A DNA stretch of 64,000 bases from Microterricola gilva (GCF_004217495.1 NZ_SHLC01000001.1:1674001-1738000); one strand, 5' to 3'. Counted from the stretch's first letter, positions 1-8,368 are shown. Translations and numbers: made by a program. Notes: generated by a model from the letters alone, not told the origin.

Positions 1-43
1 TGGGTCGACGACGACGTCAAGTAGTGCCGGTGGGTCGGGGCGT

Positions 44-1096
44 CTACGCCTTCGACGCCTCGACCCACTTGGCCAGCTTGCTCGCGGCCGCGCCGGAGTC
101 GATCGTCTCCGCCGCGACGGCCATCTTCGCGCTGAAACGCTCGAGGATGCTGATCTGGCTCTGGGCCGGATCGTTGGCCAGGTCGAAGGAGACGAGACCG
201 GCCGCGGCGTTCAGGAGGACGATGTCGCGCACAGGTCCGGACTCCCCCGCGAAGGTGCGGTGCACGACGGCCGCGTTGTGCTCGGCGTCGCCGCCGAGCA
301 GATCGCTCATCTTCGCCCGCTGCACGCCCAGATCGCGGGGGTCGATGTCGTGCTCGGTCACGAGACCGCGCGACACCTCCCAGACGTGGCTGTGGCCGGT
401 GGTCGTCATCTCGTCGAGACCGTCGTCCCCGCGGAAAACGAGAGCGGTTGCTCCGCGCGTCTGGAACACGCCGACGAAGAGGGGAACCCGATCGAGCTGG
501 GCGACGCCGACGGCGGATGCCTCGGGGCGGGCCGGGTTGCAGAGCGGGCCGAGGTAGTTGAAGACCGTCGGGATGCCGAGCTGGCTGCGCACCGCTCCCG
601 CGTGCCGGAAACCGGGGTGGAACGCCGCGGCGTACGCGAAGGTGATGCCGGCCTCGGAGAGAATCTCGGCGACACGCCCAGCGGAGAGGGTGAGGTCGAT
701 TCCGAGGGCCGCGAGCACATCGGAGGAACCGGATGCCGAGCTCGCCGCTCGGTTGCCGTGCTTGATGACGGGAACACCGGCGGCGGCCGAGACGACGGAG
801 GCCATCGTCGACACGTTCACGGTGCCGAAGCGGTCACCGCCCGTTCCGACGATGTCCAGTGCCATGGAATCGACCTCGAGGGGCACGGCGTGGTCCAGGA
901 TCGCGTCGCGGAAACCGACGATTTCGTTGACGGTTTCGCCCTTCGCCCGCAGCGCGACAAGGAACGCGGCGAGCTGAGCTTCGCTCGCTTCACCGATCAT
1001 GACCTGATCCATGCACCAGGCGGCATCCGCGACACTCAGGTCTTCGCCGGCGAGCAGCGAAGTGAGAACGGATGGCCACGACTGAATCTCAAGCAT
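44..1096 (-). CDS. trpD: Anthranilate phosphoribosyltransferase
   Basis: This enzyme transfers phosphoribose from PRPP to anthranilate, the second step of tryptophan synthesis, in the cytoplasm. The 350-residue product shows the family signature DIVGTGGD followed by NVSTM, which bind PRPP, then the KHGNRAASSASGSSDVL segment that binds anthranilate and magnesium. I chose the ATG at 1096 (protein begins MLEIQSW); a longer reading to 1147 adds 17 residues of non-family sequence. A TAGGAT box lies 7 nt upstream of this ATG, fitting a leaderless transcript. The gene diverges from ctaE across about 160 bp. No other trp synthesis gene is present here, so it is a lone trp gene in this window. It ends 43 bp from the window edge, and those 43 bases hold nothing recognisable. 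Confidence 0.95.
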   Translation of the reverse strand: MLEIQSWPSVLTSLLAGEDLSVADAAWCMDQVMIGEASEAQLAAFLVALRAKGETVNEIVGFRDAILDHAVPLEVDSMALDIVGTGGDRFGTVNVSTMASVVSAAAGVPVIKHGNRAASSASGSSDVLAALGIDLTLSAGRVAEILSEAGITFAYAAAFHPGFRHAGAVRSQLGIPTVFNYLGPLCNPARPEASAVGVAQLDRVPLFVGVFQTRGATALVFRGDDGLDEMTTTGHSHVWEVSRGLVTEHDIDPRDLGVQRAKMSDLLGGDAEHNAAVVHRTFAGESGPVRDIVLLNAAAGLVSFDLANDPAQSQISILERFSAKMAVAAETIDSGAAASKLAKWVEASKA

Positions 1097-1177
1097 GTGC
1101 TCAATCCTAGGAGCACAGAGATTCCCTGCCGATACACAGTGACTCACCGCTGATTCTCAGCGTTCTGGGGTTGAAAC

Positions 1178-1196
1178 TAAGGCTCCCCTAACCAAA
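1178..1196. promoter_or_regulatory. Possible DtxR/IdeR-like iron box
   Basis: The 19 bases match the actinobacterial iron-regulator consensus at 13 of 19 positions by eye. The right half (CTAACCAAA) is close to consensus and the left half is weak. It sits between divergent trpD and ctaE, about 64 bp before the ctaE start, where iron control of cytochrome genes would make sense. This is a weak call from one imperfect match. Confidence 0.25.
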
Positions 1197-1247
1197 GTTT
1201 TCGGCGACAGACCGCCCTGAATGGGAAAACCCTGCGAGTATTTCGGC

Positions 1248-1253
1248 CATAAT
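1248..1253 (+). promoter_or_regulatory. Minus-10 box of ctaE-qcrCAB
   Basis: CATAAT ends 6 nt before the GTG at 1260, so transcription would begin at or next to the start codon (leaderless). No convincing -35 element is visible. Confidence 0.5.
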
Positions 1254-1259
1254 GGAGGA

Positions 1260-1895
1260 GTGACGAGCACTTCAATTACTCAGCCGGCCAGCGCGCCCGC
1301 CATCAACAGGCCCAATACCGTGGCGGTGGGCACCATCGTCTGGCTGGGCAGCGAGGTCATGTTCTTCGCTGGCCTCTTTGCCATTTACTTCACCTTGCGC
1401 TCCACGAGCCCAGAGCTGTGGGAGTTTGAGACCGCGCGTCACAACTTCCCCTTCGCGCTGACGAACACGCTGATCCTCATCGCGTCCTCGTTCACGTGCC
1501 AGTTCGGTGTCTTCGCGGCCGAGAGGATGCAGGCGCGCTCCACCGGCTGGAAGCCCACGCAGTGGGGCACCGTCGAGTGGTTCTTCCTCACCTACGCGCT
1601 CGGTGCGATCTTCGTCGCCGGTCAGATCTTCGAGTACGCCACCCTGGTGTCTGAGGGCATCTCGCTCTCCTCCAACGCGTACGGCTCGGCGTTCTACATC
1701 ACCACCGGCTTCCACGGCATCCACGTGACGGCAGGCCTCTTCGCCTTCCTGCTCGTGATCGGTCGCTTCTTCTCGGTGCAGGGCCGCAACTTCGGCCACC
1801 GCGAAGCCACCAGCGCCATCGTCGTTTCTTACTACTGGCACTTCGTCGACGTCGTCTGGATCGGGCTCTTCCTGGTCATCTACGTTCTCAAATAG
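1260..1895 (+). CDS. ctaE: Cytochrome c oxidase subunit III
   Basis: Subunit III of the aa3-type cytochrome c oxidase, an integral membrane protein of the respiratory supercomplex. The 211-residue product has about five hydrophobic segments and the subunit III landmarks [15 protein letters not shown], the [15 protein letters not shown] helix and a C-terminal [15 protein letters not shown] chose the GTG at 1260 (VTSTSITQ) over an ATG at 1221 because the extra 13 residues do not look like family sequence and because a CATAAT box lies exactly 6 nt before the GTG. It is first in the ctaE-qcrC-qcrA-qcrB operon, 23 bp before qcrC. Confidence 0.95.
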   Translation: MTSTSITQPASAPAINRPNTVAVGTIVWLGSEVMFFAGLFAIYFTLRSTSPELWEFETARHNFPFALTNTLILIASSFTCQFGVFAAERMQARSTGWKPTQWGTVEWFFLTYALGAIFVAGQIFEYATLVSEGISLSSNAYGSAFYITTGFHGIHVTAGLFAFLLVIGRFFSVQGRNFGHREATSAIVVSYYWHFVDVVWIGLFLVIYVLK

Positions 1896-1918
1896 CAATC
1901 AGGAGCGGATCACTTCCC

Positions 1919-2731
1919 ATGACCGAGAACCCCAAGCCCACGAAACGCGCAGCGCGTAAGACTGGTCGCCGTCATCCCCTGGCGACCGTCGCACTGCTCG
2001 CAATCGGACTGGTCTTCACCGGCGGCGCATACACCGCCTTCAGTGCGAGCACCGCGTCGGCTGAGACCGACATCACCTCGCAGCAGACCATCGACGAGGG
2101 CAAGAAGCTCTTCCAGGCGAACTGCGCAACCTGCCACGGCCTCGAGGCCCAGGGCACCGGTGACGGCCCGAGCCTGATCGGTGTCGGCGCCGCCGCCGTC
2201 GACTTCCAGGTCGGCACCGGCCGCATGCCGATGCAGATGCACGGCCCGCAGGCCGAAGAGAAGCCTGTCCAGTTCACCGAGGAGCAGATCAAGGCACTCG
2301 CAGCCTTCGTCGCCTCAACGGCCCCCGGCCCCGCCATCCCGGATCCCGAACTCGTCGACGGCGGCGGAAACGCCGCAAACGGCGCAGAGCTGTTCCGCAT
2401 CAACTGCGCGATGTGCCACAACGTGGCCGGCGCAGGTGGAGCTCTCACCGAGGGCAAGTTCGCCCCGGCGCTGACCGACGTCTCCGGCACGCACATCTAC
2501 GAGGCCATGGTCACCGGCCCGCAGAACATGCCCGTCTTCAGCGACATGAACATCAGCCCCGAGGACAAGCGCGACATCATCACGTACCTGAAGTACGTGC
2601 AGGACAACCGCTCCCCCGGCGGATTCGAGCTCGGTGCGCTCGGCCCCGTTTCAGAGGGTCTGTTCATCTGGATCTTTGGTCTCGGCGCGATTGTTGCCCT
2701 GACCGTGTGGATCACGGCAAAGTCCAACTGA
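1919..2731 (+). CDS. qcrC: Menaquinol-cytochrome c reductase diheme cytochrome c subunit
   Basis: Membrane-anchored diheme cytochrome c of the bcc complex, passing electrons from the Rieske/cytochrome b core to the aa3 oxidase; actinobacteria generally use it in place of soluble cytochrome c. In 270 residues there is an N-terminal signal/anchor (about 20-45), heme motifs CATCH at 69-73 and CAMCH at 163-167, and a C-terminal transmembrane helix at about 246-266. A clear AGGAG at 1901-1905 precedes the ATG. It lies between ctaE and qcrA in one operon. Confidence 0.96.
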   Translation: MTENPKPTKRAARKTGRRHPLATVALLAIGLVFTGGAYTAFSASTASAETDITSQQTIDEGKKLFQANCATCHGLEAQGTGDGPSLIGVGAAAVDFQVGTGRMPMQMHGPQAEEKPVQFTEEQIKALAAFVASTAPGPAIPDPELVDGGGNAANGAELFRINCAMCHNVAGAGGALTEGKFAPALTDVSGTHIYEAMVTGPQNMPVFSDMNISPEDKRDIITYLKYVQDNRSPGGFELGALGPVSEGLFIWIFGLGAIVALTVWITAKSN

Positions 2732-2768
2732 TCTACGCAAGCAATGACACAGCGTACAAAGGAGAACC

Positions 2769-3848
2769 ATGGCACAGGACGATAACGGCGGTAAGGACAT
2801 CACCGCTGCCGATTCGTCGGGCCTCGCCCATGCGGAAGAATCCGCAGGCCTCGCCGTCATCACGCGCGACGCCCTGACCGACCCCGGATTGCCGCCGCAC
2901 CGCGCGCGCATCACGGATGTCGATCCGAAGGCTGAGAAGCGCGCAGAGCGCACCGTCTACACGCTCTTCTACCTGTCGATCGTCGGCAGCATCTGGGCGG
3001 TCGCCGCCTACATGCTCTTCCCGATGGAGTCGAACAACGTCGGAGACGTGCGACTGAACAACATGTTCGTCGGCCTCGGCATCACCCTCGGGCTCCTCGC
3101 CATCGGCATCGGTGCTGTGCACTGGGCCAAGGCGCTCATGTCCGACAAAGAGGGCATCGACGTCCGCCACACCACCCGTGGCACGGAAGAGACCCGCGCC
3201 CGCGCGGTCGAGATCTTCCAGGAAGCCAACGAGGAGTCCGGTTTCGGCCGTCGCACCCTGATCCGCAACACGCTGATCGGCGCGCTCGTCGCCTTCCCGC
3301 TCCCCGCCGTCGTTCTGTTCCGCGGCCTCGCGCCGCAGGGCGAGAACCCGGTCGAGCTGCTCTCGCACACCATGTGGGCGAAGGGCACCCGCCTCGCGAG
3401 TGACCCGAGCGGCGCTCCGATCAAGGCGTCGGACGTCACCCTGGGCAGCGCGTTCCACGTGATCCCCGAGGGCCTCACGGACCTCGGTCACGGCGAGGGC
3501 TACCTCGAGGAGAAGGCGAAGGCAGTCGTTCTGCTGATGCGCCTGAAGCCAGAGGATCTGCACGAGCTTCCCGAGCGTGCCGGCTGGTCGTACGACGGCA
3601 TCGTCGCCTACTCCAAGATCTGCACCCACGTTGGTTGCCCTGTCGCTCTCTACGAGCAGCAGACGCACCACCTGCTCTGCCCGTGCCACCAATCGCAGTT
3701 CGACGTGTCCAACCACTGTGAGGTCATCTTCGGACCGGCCGCTCGCGCGTTGCCACAGCTGCCGATTGCTGTGGACGACGAGGGCTACCTCATCGCACAG
3801 AGCGACTTCACTGAACCTGTCGGCCCGAGCTTCTGGGAGCGTCATTGA
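2769..3848 (+). CDS. qcrA: Menaquinol-cytochrome c reductase Rieske iron-sulfur subunit
   Basis: Rieske [2Fe-2S] subunit of the bcc complex. The 359-residue protein has a long hydrophilic N-terminus, three membrane helices (about 64-84, 96-120 and 168-185) as in other actinobacterial QcrA proteins, and a C-terminal Rieske domain. Cluster ligands are in CTHVGC (285-290) and CPCH (304-307); the cysteines of the two boxes also form the usual disulfide. AAAGGAG at 2758-2764 is a strong ribosome site. The stop codon overlaps the start of qcrB, so the two are translationally coupled. Confidence 0.96.
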   Translation: MAQDDNGGKDITAADSSGLAHAEESAGLAVITRDALTDPGLPPHRARITDVDPKAEKRAERTVYTLFYLSIVGSIWAVAAYMLFPMESNNVGDVRLNNMFVGLGITLGLLAIGIGAVHWAKALMSDKEGIDVRHTTRGTEETRARAVEIFQEANEESGFGRRTLIRNTLIGALVAFPLPAVVLFRGLAPQGENPVELLSHTMWAKGTRLASDPSGAPIKASDVTLGSAFHVIPEGLTDLGHGEGYLEEKAKAVVLLMRLKPEDLHELPERAGWSYDGIVAYSKICTHVGCPVALYEQQTHHLLCPCHQSQFDVSNHCEVIFGPAARALPQLPIAVDDEGYLIAQSDFTEPVGPSFWERH

Positions 3849-5476
3849 GCACCGCAACTACCACGAGCGCACCGACGTCCTCGGACTCGGCAGCGCAGAA
3901 GCCCGGTGGGTTCACGGCCGCCGCAGCGAACTACCTTGACGAGCGCACCAGCGTCTCCGGTGCCGTCAAGGAGTTCGGTCGCAAGATCTTCCCCGACCAC
4001 TGGTCGTTCCTGCTCGGTGAGGTGGCGCTCTTCTCGTTCGTCGTCATCCTGCTCTCGGGATCGTTCCTGACGTTCTTCTTCCAGGCCTCCATGGTCGAGG
4101 TGCACTACGACGGCTCCTACGTGCCGCTCAAGGGTGTTGCCATGTCGGCGGCGATGTCGTCGACGATGGACATCTCCTTCGACATCCGTGGCGGACTGCT
4201 GATGCGCCAGGTGCACCACTGGGCTGCCCTGCTCTTCGTGGCATCCATCGGCCTGCACATGCTCCGCATCTTCTTCACCGGTGCATTCCGCAAGCCGCGT
4301 GAGCTCAACTGGGTGATCGGCTTCGTGCTCTTCATCCTGGCCATGGCAGAGGGCTTCACCGGCTACTCGCTCCCCGATGACCTGCTCTCCGGCAACGGCC
4401 TCCGCATCATCGATGGAATCATCAAGGGCATCCCCGTCATCGGAACCTGGACCTCGTTCCTGTTCTTCGGCGGCGAGTTCCCCGGCGACCAGATCGTCGG
4501 CCGCCTGTACACGCTGCACATCCTGTTGCTGCCCGCGATCGTCGTGCTGTTCATCGCACTGCACCTGCTCTTCGTCGTCGTGCACAAGCACACGCAGTAC
4601 CCGGGTGCAGGCAAGAACGAGCAGACCGTCGTCGGCTACCCGGTCCTGCCGGTGTACGCCGCGAAGGCCGGTGGATTCTTCTTCATCGTCTTCGGCATCG
4701 TCACGCTGATCGCCTCGCTGTTCACGATCAACCCGATCTGGAACTACGGGCCGTACGACCCGTCCCCCGTTTCCGCCGGTACCCAGCCTGACTGGTACAT
4801 CGGATTCGCCGACGGCGCGCTGCGTCTCGTTCCGCCGGGCTGGGAGTTCGTGCTGTTCGACCGCACCTGGTCGTTCAACATCCTGGCTCCGCTGATCATC
4901 ATCGGCATCTTCATCGTGCTGGTTCTGATCTACCCGTTCATCGAGGCCTGGATCACTGGCGACAAGCGCGAGCACCACGTGCTCGACCGCCCGCGCAACG
5001 CTCCGACCCGTACCGCGATCGGTGCAGCCGGTGTCACGTTCTACGCCGCCCTCTGGGCAGCGGCCAGCTCGGACATCATCGCGACGCACTTCAAGCTGAC
5101 GATGGAGGGCGTGATCCACGGCCTCCAGGCGATGCTGATCCTCGGACCGTTTGTGGCCTACTTCATCACGAAGCGCGTCTGCATCGCCCTGCAGAAGAAG
5201 GATCGCGAGATCGTCCTGCACGGTTTCGAGTCCGGTCGCATCGTCAAGCTGCCCGGCGGCGAGTTCATCGAGGTGCACGAGCCCCTCGACGAGTACGAGC
5301 GCTGGCGCCTGGTCGACTACAAGGACTACAAGCCGCTGATGATCCGCCCGAACGCCAAGGGCAAGATCACCGCCGGCCAGCACCTGCGTGCTGCCATCTC
5401 GCGCTGGTTCTTCGAAGACCGCATCGCTCCCGTCAGCAAGGCGGAGATCGAGCAGTCGCACGGAGAGCACCACTAG
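3845..5476 (+). CDS. qcrB: Menaquinol-cytochrome c reductase cytochrome b subunit
   Basis: Cytochrome b of the bcc complex, carrying two b hemes and the quinol oxidation and reduction sites. The 543-residue protein has the histidine-rich helices that bind heme (QVHHWAALLF..., then LHILLLP...LHLLFVVVHKH) and the Qo-site motif in the form PDWY. The C-terminus is longer than that of mitochondrial cytochrome b, as usual in actinobacteria. The start is a TTG at 3845-3847 overlapping the qcrA stop; GGGAG just upstream and the sequence MSTATTT support it over any later codon. It is last in the operon and is followed by a strong terminator. Confidence 0.95.
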   Translation: MSTATTTSAPTSSDSAAQKPGGFTAAAANYLDERTSVSGAVKEFGRKIFPDHWSFLLGEVALFSFVVILLSGSFLTFFFQASMVEVHYDGSYVPLKGVAMSAAMSSTMDISFDIRGGLLMRQVHHWAALLFVASIGLHMLRIFFTGAFRKPRELNWVIGFVLFILAMAEGFTGYSLPDDLLSGNGLRIIDGIIKGIPVIGTWTSFLFFGGEFPGDQIVGRLYTLHILLLPAIVVLFIALHLLFVVVHKHTQYPGAGKNEQTVVGYPVLPVYAAKAGGFFFIVFGIVTLIASLFTINPIWNYGPYDPSPVSAGTQPDWYIGFADGALRLVPPGWEFVLFDRTWSFNILAPLIIIGIFIVLVLIYPFIEAWITGDKREHHVLDRPRNAPTRTAIGAAGVTFYAALWAAASSDIIATHFKLTMEGVIHGLQAMLILGPFVAYFITKRVCIALQKKDREIVLHGFESGRIVKLPGGEFIEVHEPLDEYERWRLVDYKDYKPLMIRPNAKGKITAGQHLRAAISRWFFEDRIAPVSKAEIEQSHGEHH

Positions 5477-5493
5477 CGAGAACCGCTTGATCG

Positions 5494-5527
5494 GGGCGTT
5501 GGAGACGTACACACGTCTCCAACGCCC
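5494..5527 (+). terminator. Terminator of ctaE-qcrCAB operon
   Basis: A perfect 14-bp stem (GGGCGTTGGAGACG against CGTCTCCAACGCCC) with a short loop, followed by TTCTCATTT. It lies 17 bp after the qcrB stop. Confidence 0.85.
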
Positions 5528-5564
5528 TTCTCATTTGTGTCCACCGTCAGCCGAAAGGAACGCC

Positions 5565-6407
5565 GTGACCCTCGAGAGCCTCGCCGAGTGGCTCCGCTGC
5601 CCGCACTGCGGTGAGCCGCTGCTGCCGCAGCCGCCGCTGGCCGTACGGTGCGAGCACGGGCACAGCTTCGACGTCAACAAACGCGGCTACGTGAACATGC
5701 TGGCATCCGGCAACAGGATGATCGGGGACTCCCCCGCGATGCTCGACGCCAGGCAGGCCTTCCTCGACAGCGGCCACTACGCTGCGGTACGGGAGGCAGT
5801 GGCCACGTTCGCCTCCCTGGGGCTCGCATCGGGCCCTCAAAGCGTGTTCGATGCCGGCTGTGGCACTGGGTACTACCTCGGCGGTGTGCTCGCCGCACAG
5901 GGCCACGAGGCCTCGGCCCTGGCCATGGACATCTCCCCCCATGCCGTCGCCCGTACGGTGCGCGGCATCGGTGCGCGCTGCGACGGACTCGTCGCCGACA
6001 CCTGGCAGCCCCTCCCGGTCCGCGATGACGCCGCAGGACTGATCATGACGGTGTTCGCGCCGCGCAACCTCCCCGAGTTCCACCGAGTGCTCGCCCCCTC
6101 CGGCGCCCTGCTCGTCGTCGTCCCGACCGCCGCGCACATCGGGGAGCTCCGCGCCGACGGCCGCGCGCTGGACATCCCGGCAGAGAAGGCCGAACGCCTC
6201 GTCGATGACGCGGCCGCGCTGTTCTCGCTGGAGCGCAGGGAACGGGTCGAGTATCGGGCAGAGCTGAACTGCGCGGAAGCGGAGCAGCTGGTCTCCATGG
6301 GGCCATCGGCCCACCACGCCGCCGACTCCCCCGGGACGAGCAGCCATGAGCTGATCGCCACGACCGTGAGCGTCGACGTCCTGCTCTTCCGCCCCGTCGC
6401 CCACTAG
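5565..6407 (+). CDS. RlmA-type 23S rRNA (guanine-N1) methyltransferase
   Basis: Probable SAM-dependent methyltransferase of the RlmA(I)/RlmA(II) group, which methylates a guanine in helix 35 of 23S rRNA; homologues can affect macrolide susceptibility. The 280-residue protein begins with a zinc site (CPHC at 12-15, then CEHGH) and the family string FDVNKRGYVNML, followed by the SAM motif DAGCGTGYYLG. GTG at 5565 is chosen because AAAGGAA at 5554-5560 precedes it and the zinc site follows directly; a longer open frame upstream runs into qcrB. The exact target base cannot be told from sequence. Confidence 0.85.
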   Translation: MTLESLAEWLRCPHCGEPLLPQPPLAVRCEHGHSFDVNKRGYVNMLASGNRMIGDSPAMLDARQAFLDSGHYAAVREAVATFASLGLASGPQSVFDAGCGTGYYLGGVLAAQGHEASALAMDISPHAVARTVRGIGARCDGLVADTWQPLPVRDDAAGLIMTVFAPRNLPEFHRVLAPSGALLVVVPTAAHIGELRADGRALDIPAEKAERLVDDAAALFSLERRERVEYRAELNCAEAEQLVSMGPSAHHAADSPGTSSHELIATTVSVDVLLFRPVAH

Positions 6408-6410
6408 GAT
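6405..6410 (+). promoter_or_regulatory. Minus-10 box of the trp leader transcript
   Basis: TAGGAT overlaps the stop codon of the upstream methyltransferase gene and ends 6 nt before the ATG of the leader peptide, so the leader RNA is probably leaderless and starts at that ATG. Confidence 0.5.
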
Positions 6411-6416
6411 CGCGTC

Positions 6417-6455
6417 ATGACGTTCAACCGTTCCGCATGGTGGTGGCTGCGATAG
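6417..6455 (+). CDS. Tryptophan leader peptide (attenuator peptide) for trpS
   Basis: A 12-residue reading frame, MTFNRSAWWWLR, with three tandem UGG codons at 6438-6446 and a TAG stop at 6453. Consecutive Trp codons in a short frame directly before a tryptophanyl-tRNA synthetase gene are the hallmark of ribosome-mediated attenuation: scarce charged tRNA-Trp stalls the ribosome on WWW and changes the fold of the RNA that follows. The frame lies 9 bp after the methyltransferase gene and 91 bp before trpS. An auxiliary, indolmycin-resistant TrpRS gene of Streptomyces coelicolor is known to be controlled this way. Confidence 0.85.
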   Translation: MTFNRSAWWWLR

Positions 6456-6539
6456 CAGCCGGTTGAAGCATGTTCACGGGCTGCGCGGCAGCTCGTGAAC
6501 CGGTGCGAGAGAACTCCGTGCAGTCCCCAATCGAGGGGA
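6423..6539 (+). promoter_or_regulatory. Tryptophan attenuator leader RNA
   Basis: Alternative pairings are visible. Region 1:2 uses TTCAACC (6423-6429) with GGTTGAA (6461-6467) and GGCTGC (6445-6450) with GCAGCC (6455-6460). Region 2:3 uses the same GCAGCC with GGCTGC (6479-6484). Region 3:4 is a 13-bp hairpin, GTTCACGGGCTGC (6472-6484) with GCAGCTCGTGAAC (6488-6500). A last small hairpin, TCCCC (6524-6528) with GGGGA (6535-6539), covers the trpS ribosome site. No U-run follows the 3:4 stem, so control could act on transcription, translation or both. Confidence 0.65.
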
Positions 6540-6546
6540 GAAACAC

Positions 6547-7587
6547 ATGGAGTCATTCACCGCAACCGCGCGACGTTCAGCCGATGTCGCCGACGCCGTT
6601 GCCCGCAACCCCGAGCGCTTCCGGGTGCTCACGGGTGAGCGGCCGACGGGGCCGCTGCATCTGGGGCACTACTTCGGGACCATCCGGGAGCGGGTCCGCC
6701 TGCAACAGGCCGGCGTCGACACGTTCCTCGTGCTCGCCGACTATCAGGTCATCACCGACAGAGACACCACGGCACACGTCAGTGGGCACGTGTACGGGGC
6801 CGTGCTCGACTATCTGGCGGCCGGCATGGATCCGGGGCTGACGACGATCTTCACACACTCAGCAGTGCCGGCGTTGAACCAGCTGATGCTGCCGTTCCTC
6901 AGTCTCGTCTCGGAGGCGGAGCTGCGCCGGAACCCGACGGTCAAAGCGGAGCTCGCGGCGTCGGGCAGGGCGCTGAGCGGCCTGCTCCTCAGCTATCCGG
7001 TGCACCAGGCAGCCGACATCCTGTTCTGCAAGGGGACCCTGGTGCCGGTCGGCAAGGACAATCTCCCCCACGTCGAGATGACGCGCGTGATCGCGAGGCG
7101 GTTCAATGAACGCTACGGCGATGTCTTCCCGGTTCCGGACGCGCTGATCACCTCGACGCCGGAGGTGCCGGGGCTGGACGGGCGGAAGATGTCGAAGAGC
7201 TACGGCAATGCGTTCGCCCTGTCGATGACGGCCGATGAGACCGTTGCGGCGATCAGACGGACACGAACCGATGACGTTAGACGGATCACCTTCGACCCCG
7301 AGCACCGGCCGGGCGTGTCTGCGCTGCTTTCGACGGCGGCGCTGTGCCTTGGTGTCCAGCCGACCGAGCTGGCCGATACCGTCGGCGATGGCGGCAGCGG
7401 CGAACTGAAGGCGTTCACGGCGACTGTCGTGAACGAGTTCCTGGCGCCGATGCGCGAGCGGCGCCGCAGACTCGCCGCCGACGACGAACTGGTCCGCGCG
7501 GTGCTGCGACGTGGGAATGCGGCCGCGAACCGCGTCGCAGAGGCGACGTTGACGGAGGTGCGACAGGCGATGGGGACGGTGTACTAG
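6547..7587 (+). CDS. trpS: Tryptophanyl-tRNA synthetase, auxiliary (TrpRS II-like)
   Basis: Class I aminoacyl-tRNA synthetase that charges tRNA-Trp. The 346-residue protein has the HIGH box as HLGHYFG (38-44) and an intact KMSKS (214-218). The pattern RVLTGERPTGPLHLGH followed later by NPTVKAE resembles the auxiliary or indolmycin-resistant TrpRS group rather than the usual housekeeping enzyme; this is a judgement from memory of the families. GGGGAG at 6535-6540 is the ribosome site. The upstream WWW leader peptide implies induction when charged tRNA-Trp runs low. The stop overlaps the end of the convergent GNAT gene by four bases. Whether another trpS exists elsewhere is unknown. Confidence 0.92.
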   Translation: MESFTATARRSADVADAVARNPERFRVLTGERPTGPLHLGHYFGTIRERVRLQQAGVDTFLVLADYQVITDRDTTAHVSGHVYGAVLDYLAAGMDPGLTTIFTHSAVPALNQLMLPFLSLVSEAELRRNPTVKAELAASGRALSGLLLSYPVHQAADILFCKGTLVPVGKDNLPHVEMTRVIARRFNERYGDVFPVPDALITSTPEVPGLDGRKMSKSYGNAFALSMTADETVAAIRRTRTDDVRRITFDPEHRPGVSALLSTAALCLGVQPTELADTVGDGGSGELKAFTATVVNEFLAPMRERRRRLAADDELVRAVLRRGNAAANRVAEATLTEVRQAMGTVY

Positions 7588-8330
7588 CCGCGGACGGGGC
7601 CGACCCGGTAGTGGTAGCGGTCGACGGTTGCGAAGCCGGCGCTGCCGTAGAGGCGGAGCGCTGCGACGTTGCCTGCGGCGACCTGGAGTGCCACATAGGA
7701 GCAGCCGAGCGCCGCAGCCTCCCCCAACGTCGCCCGGAGCAGCTGTGCGCCATGGCCGCGGCCACGGTGAGCGTCGGCGACGCCCATGCAGCTGAGCGCG
7801 GCGATGTCGCCGTGCACGCTCAACCGGGTCACGGCGACGTCGGAGTCGGCGCTCATCAGGTAGCGCGCCGGCGATCTGCCAACGATCTCGAGCTGGACAC
7901 TGTCGGCGCGCTCGTCGCCTCTGCCGTCGGTGGCGAGGTAGCTTGCCGTCCACTCCGCCGACGGTTCATCGGTGATCGCGGCCCCGCCGACGCCGGCGTG
8001 CTCGGGCCGCAGCCGGAGCAGCTGCACCAGCGTCGGGGTGTGCAGCGTATAGCCGCGCCTGGCGAGCTTGCCGTCGAGGCCGGAGAACGGGGCGTGGTTC
8101 GGGATCTGGGCGATCCTGGGCAGGGCCCGCTCGGCGTAGAAGGCCTCGAACTCCTCGATCGCCGTGTCTGCGCTCCCCCGCGGCACGGCGGAATTGGCCC
8201 GGTTCGTGACGCCGCGGTCGGCGCGGAGGAGCCACGCCGACGTCTCGACGCGCTCCCGCGGCATCCACGACTCGGTCCAGAAGGCGGAATCGGCTGATAC
8301 GACGGAGGAGGCCCCGCGCTGTTCTGACAT
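7584..8330 (-). CDS. GNAT-family N-acetyltransferase
   Basis: A 248-residue protein with a GNAT fold in its C-terminal half; the acetyl-CoA loop is seen as GVADAHRGRGHGAQLL, followed by the typical ...GNVAALRLYGSAGFA ending. The N-terminal half resembles the second GNAT-like domain of actinobacterial two-domain proteins (AWLLRADRGVTNRANS). The substrate cannot be inferred. The ATG at 8330 has a GGAGGAGG upstream but sits in the loop of a perfect 16-bp hairpin that also looks like the terminator of the cta operon. Expression may therefore depend on read-through or on another start inside (the next Met is 23 residues in). Confidence 0.8.
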   Translation of the reverse strand: MSEQRGASSVVSADSAFWTESWMPRERVETSAWLLRADRGVTNRANSAVPRGSADTAIEEFEAFYAERALPRIAQIPNHAPFSGLDGKLARRGYTLHTPTLVQLLRLRPEHAGVGGAAITDEPSAEWTASYLATDGRGDERADSVQLEIVGRSPARYLMSADSDVAVTRLSVHGDIAALSCMGVADAHRGRGHGAQLLRATLGEAAALGCSYVALQVAAGNVAALRLYGSAGFATVDRYHYRVGPVRG

Positions 8331-8346
8331 GCGCGGGGCCTCCTCC
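8304..8346 (-). terminator. Terminator-like hairpin after ctaF, containing the GNAT start codon
   Basis: A perfect 16-bp inverted repeat (GGAGGAGGCCCCGCGC at 8304-8319 and its complement at 8331-8346) with an 11-nt loop lies 23 bp after the ctaF stop. The GNAT ATG (8328-8330) is in the loop and its Shine-Dalgarno is in the stem. Confidence 0.7.
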
Positions 8347-8368
8347 TGGTGCCGATGTGGCGGTGTGT

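Noticed and set aside
3842-5512. A 556-codon minus-strand frame opposite qcrB
   Set aside because: Highly acidic antisense shadow of a conserved membrane protein gene.
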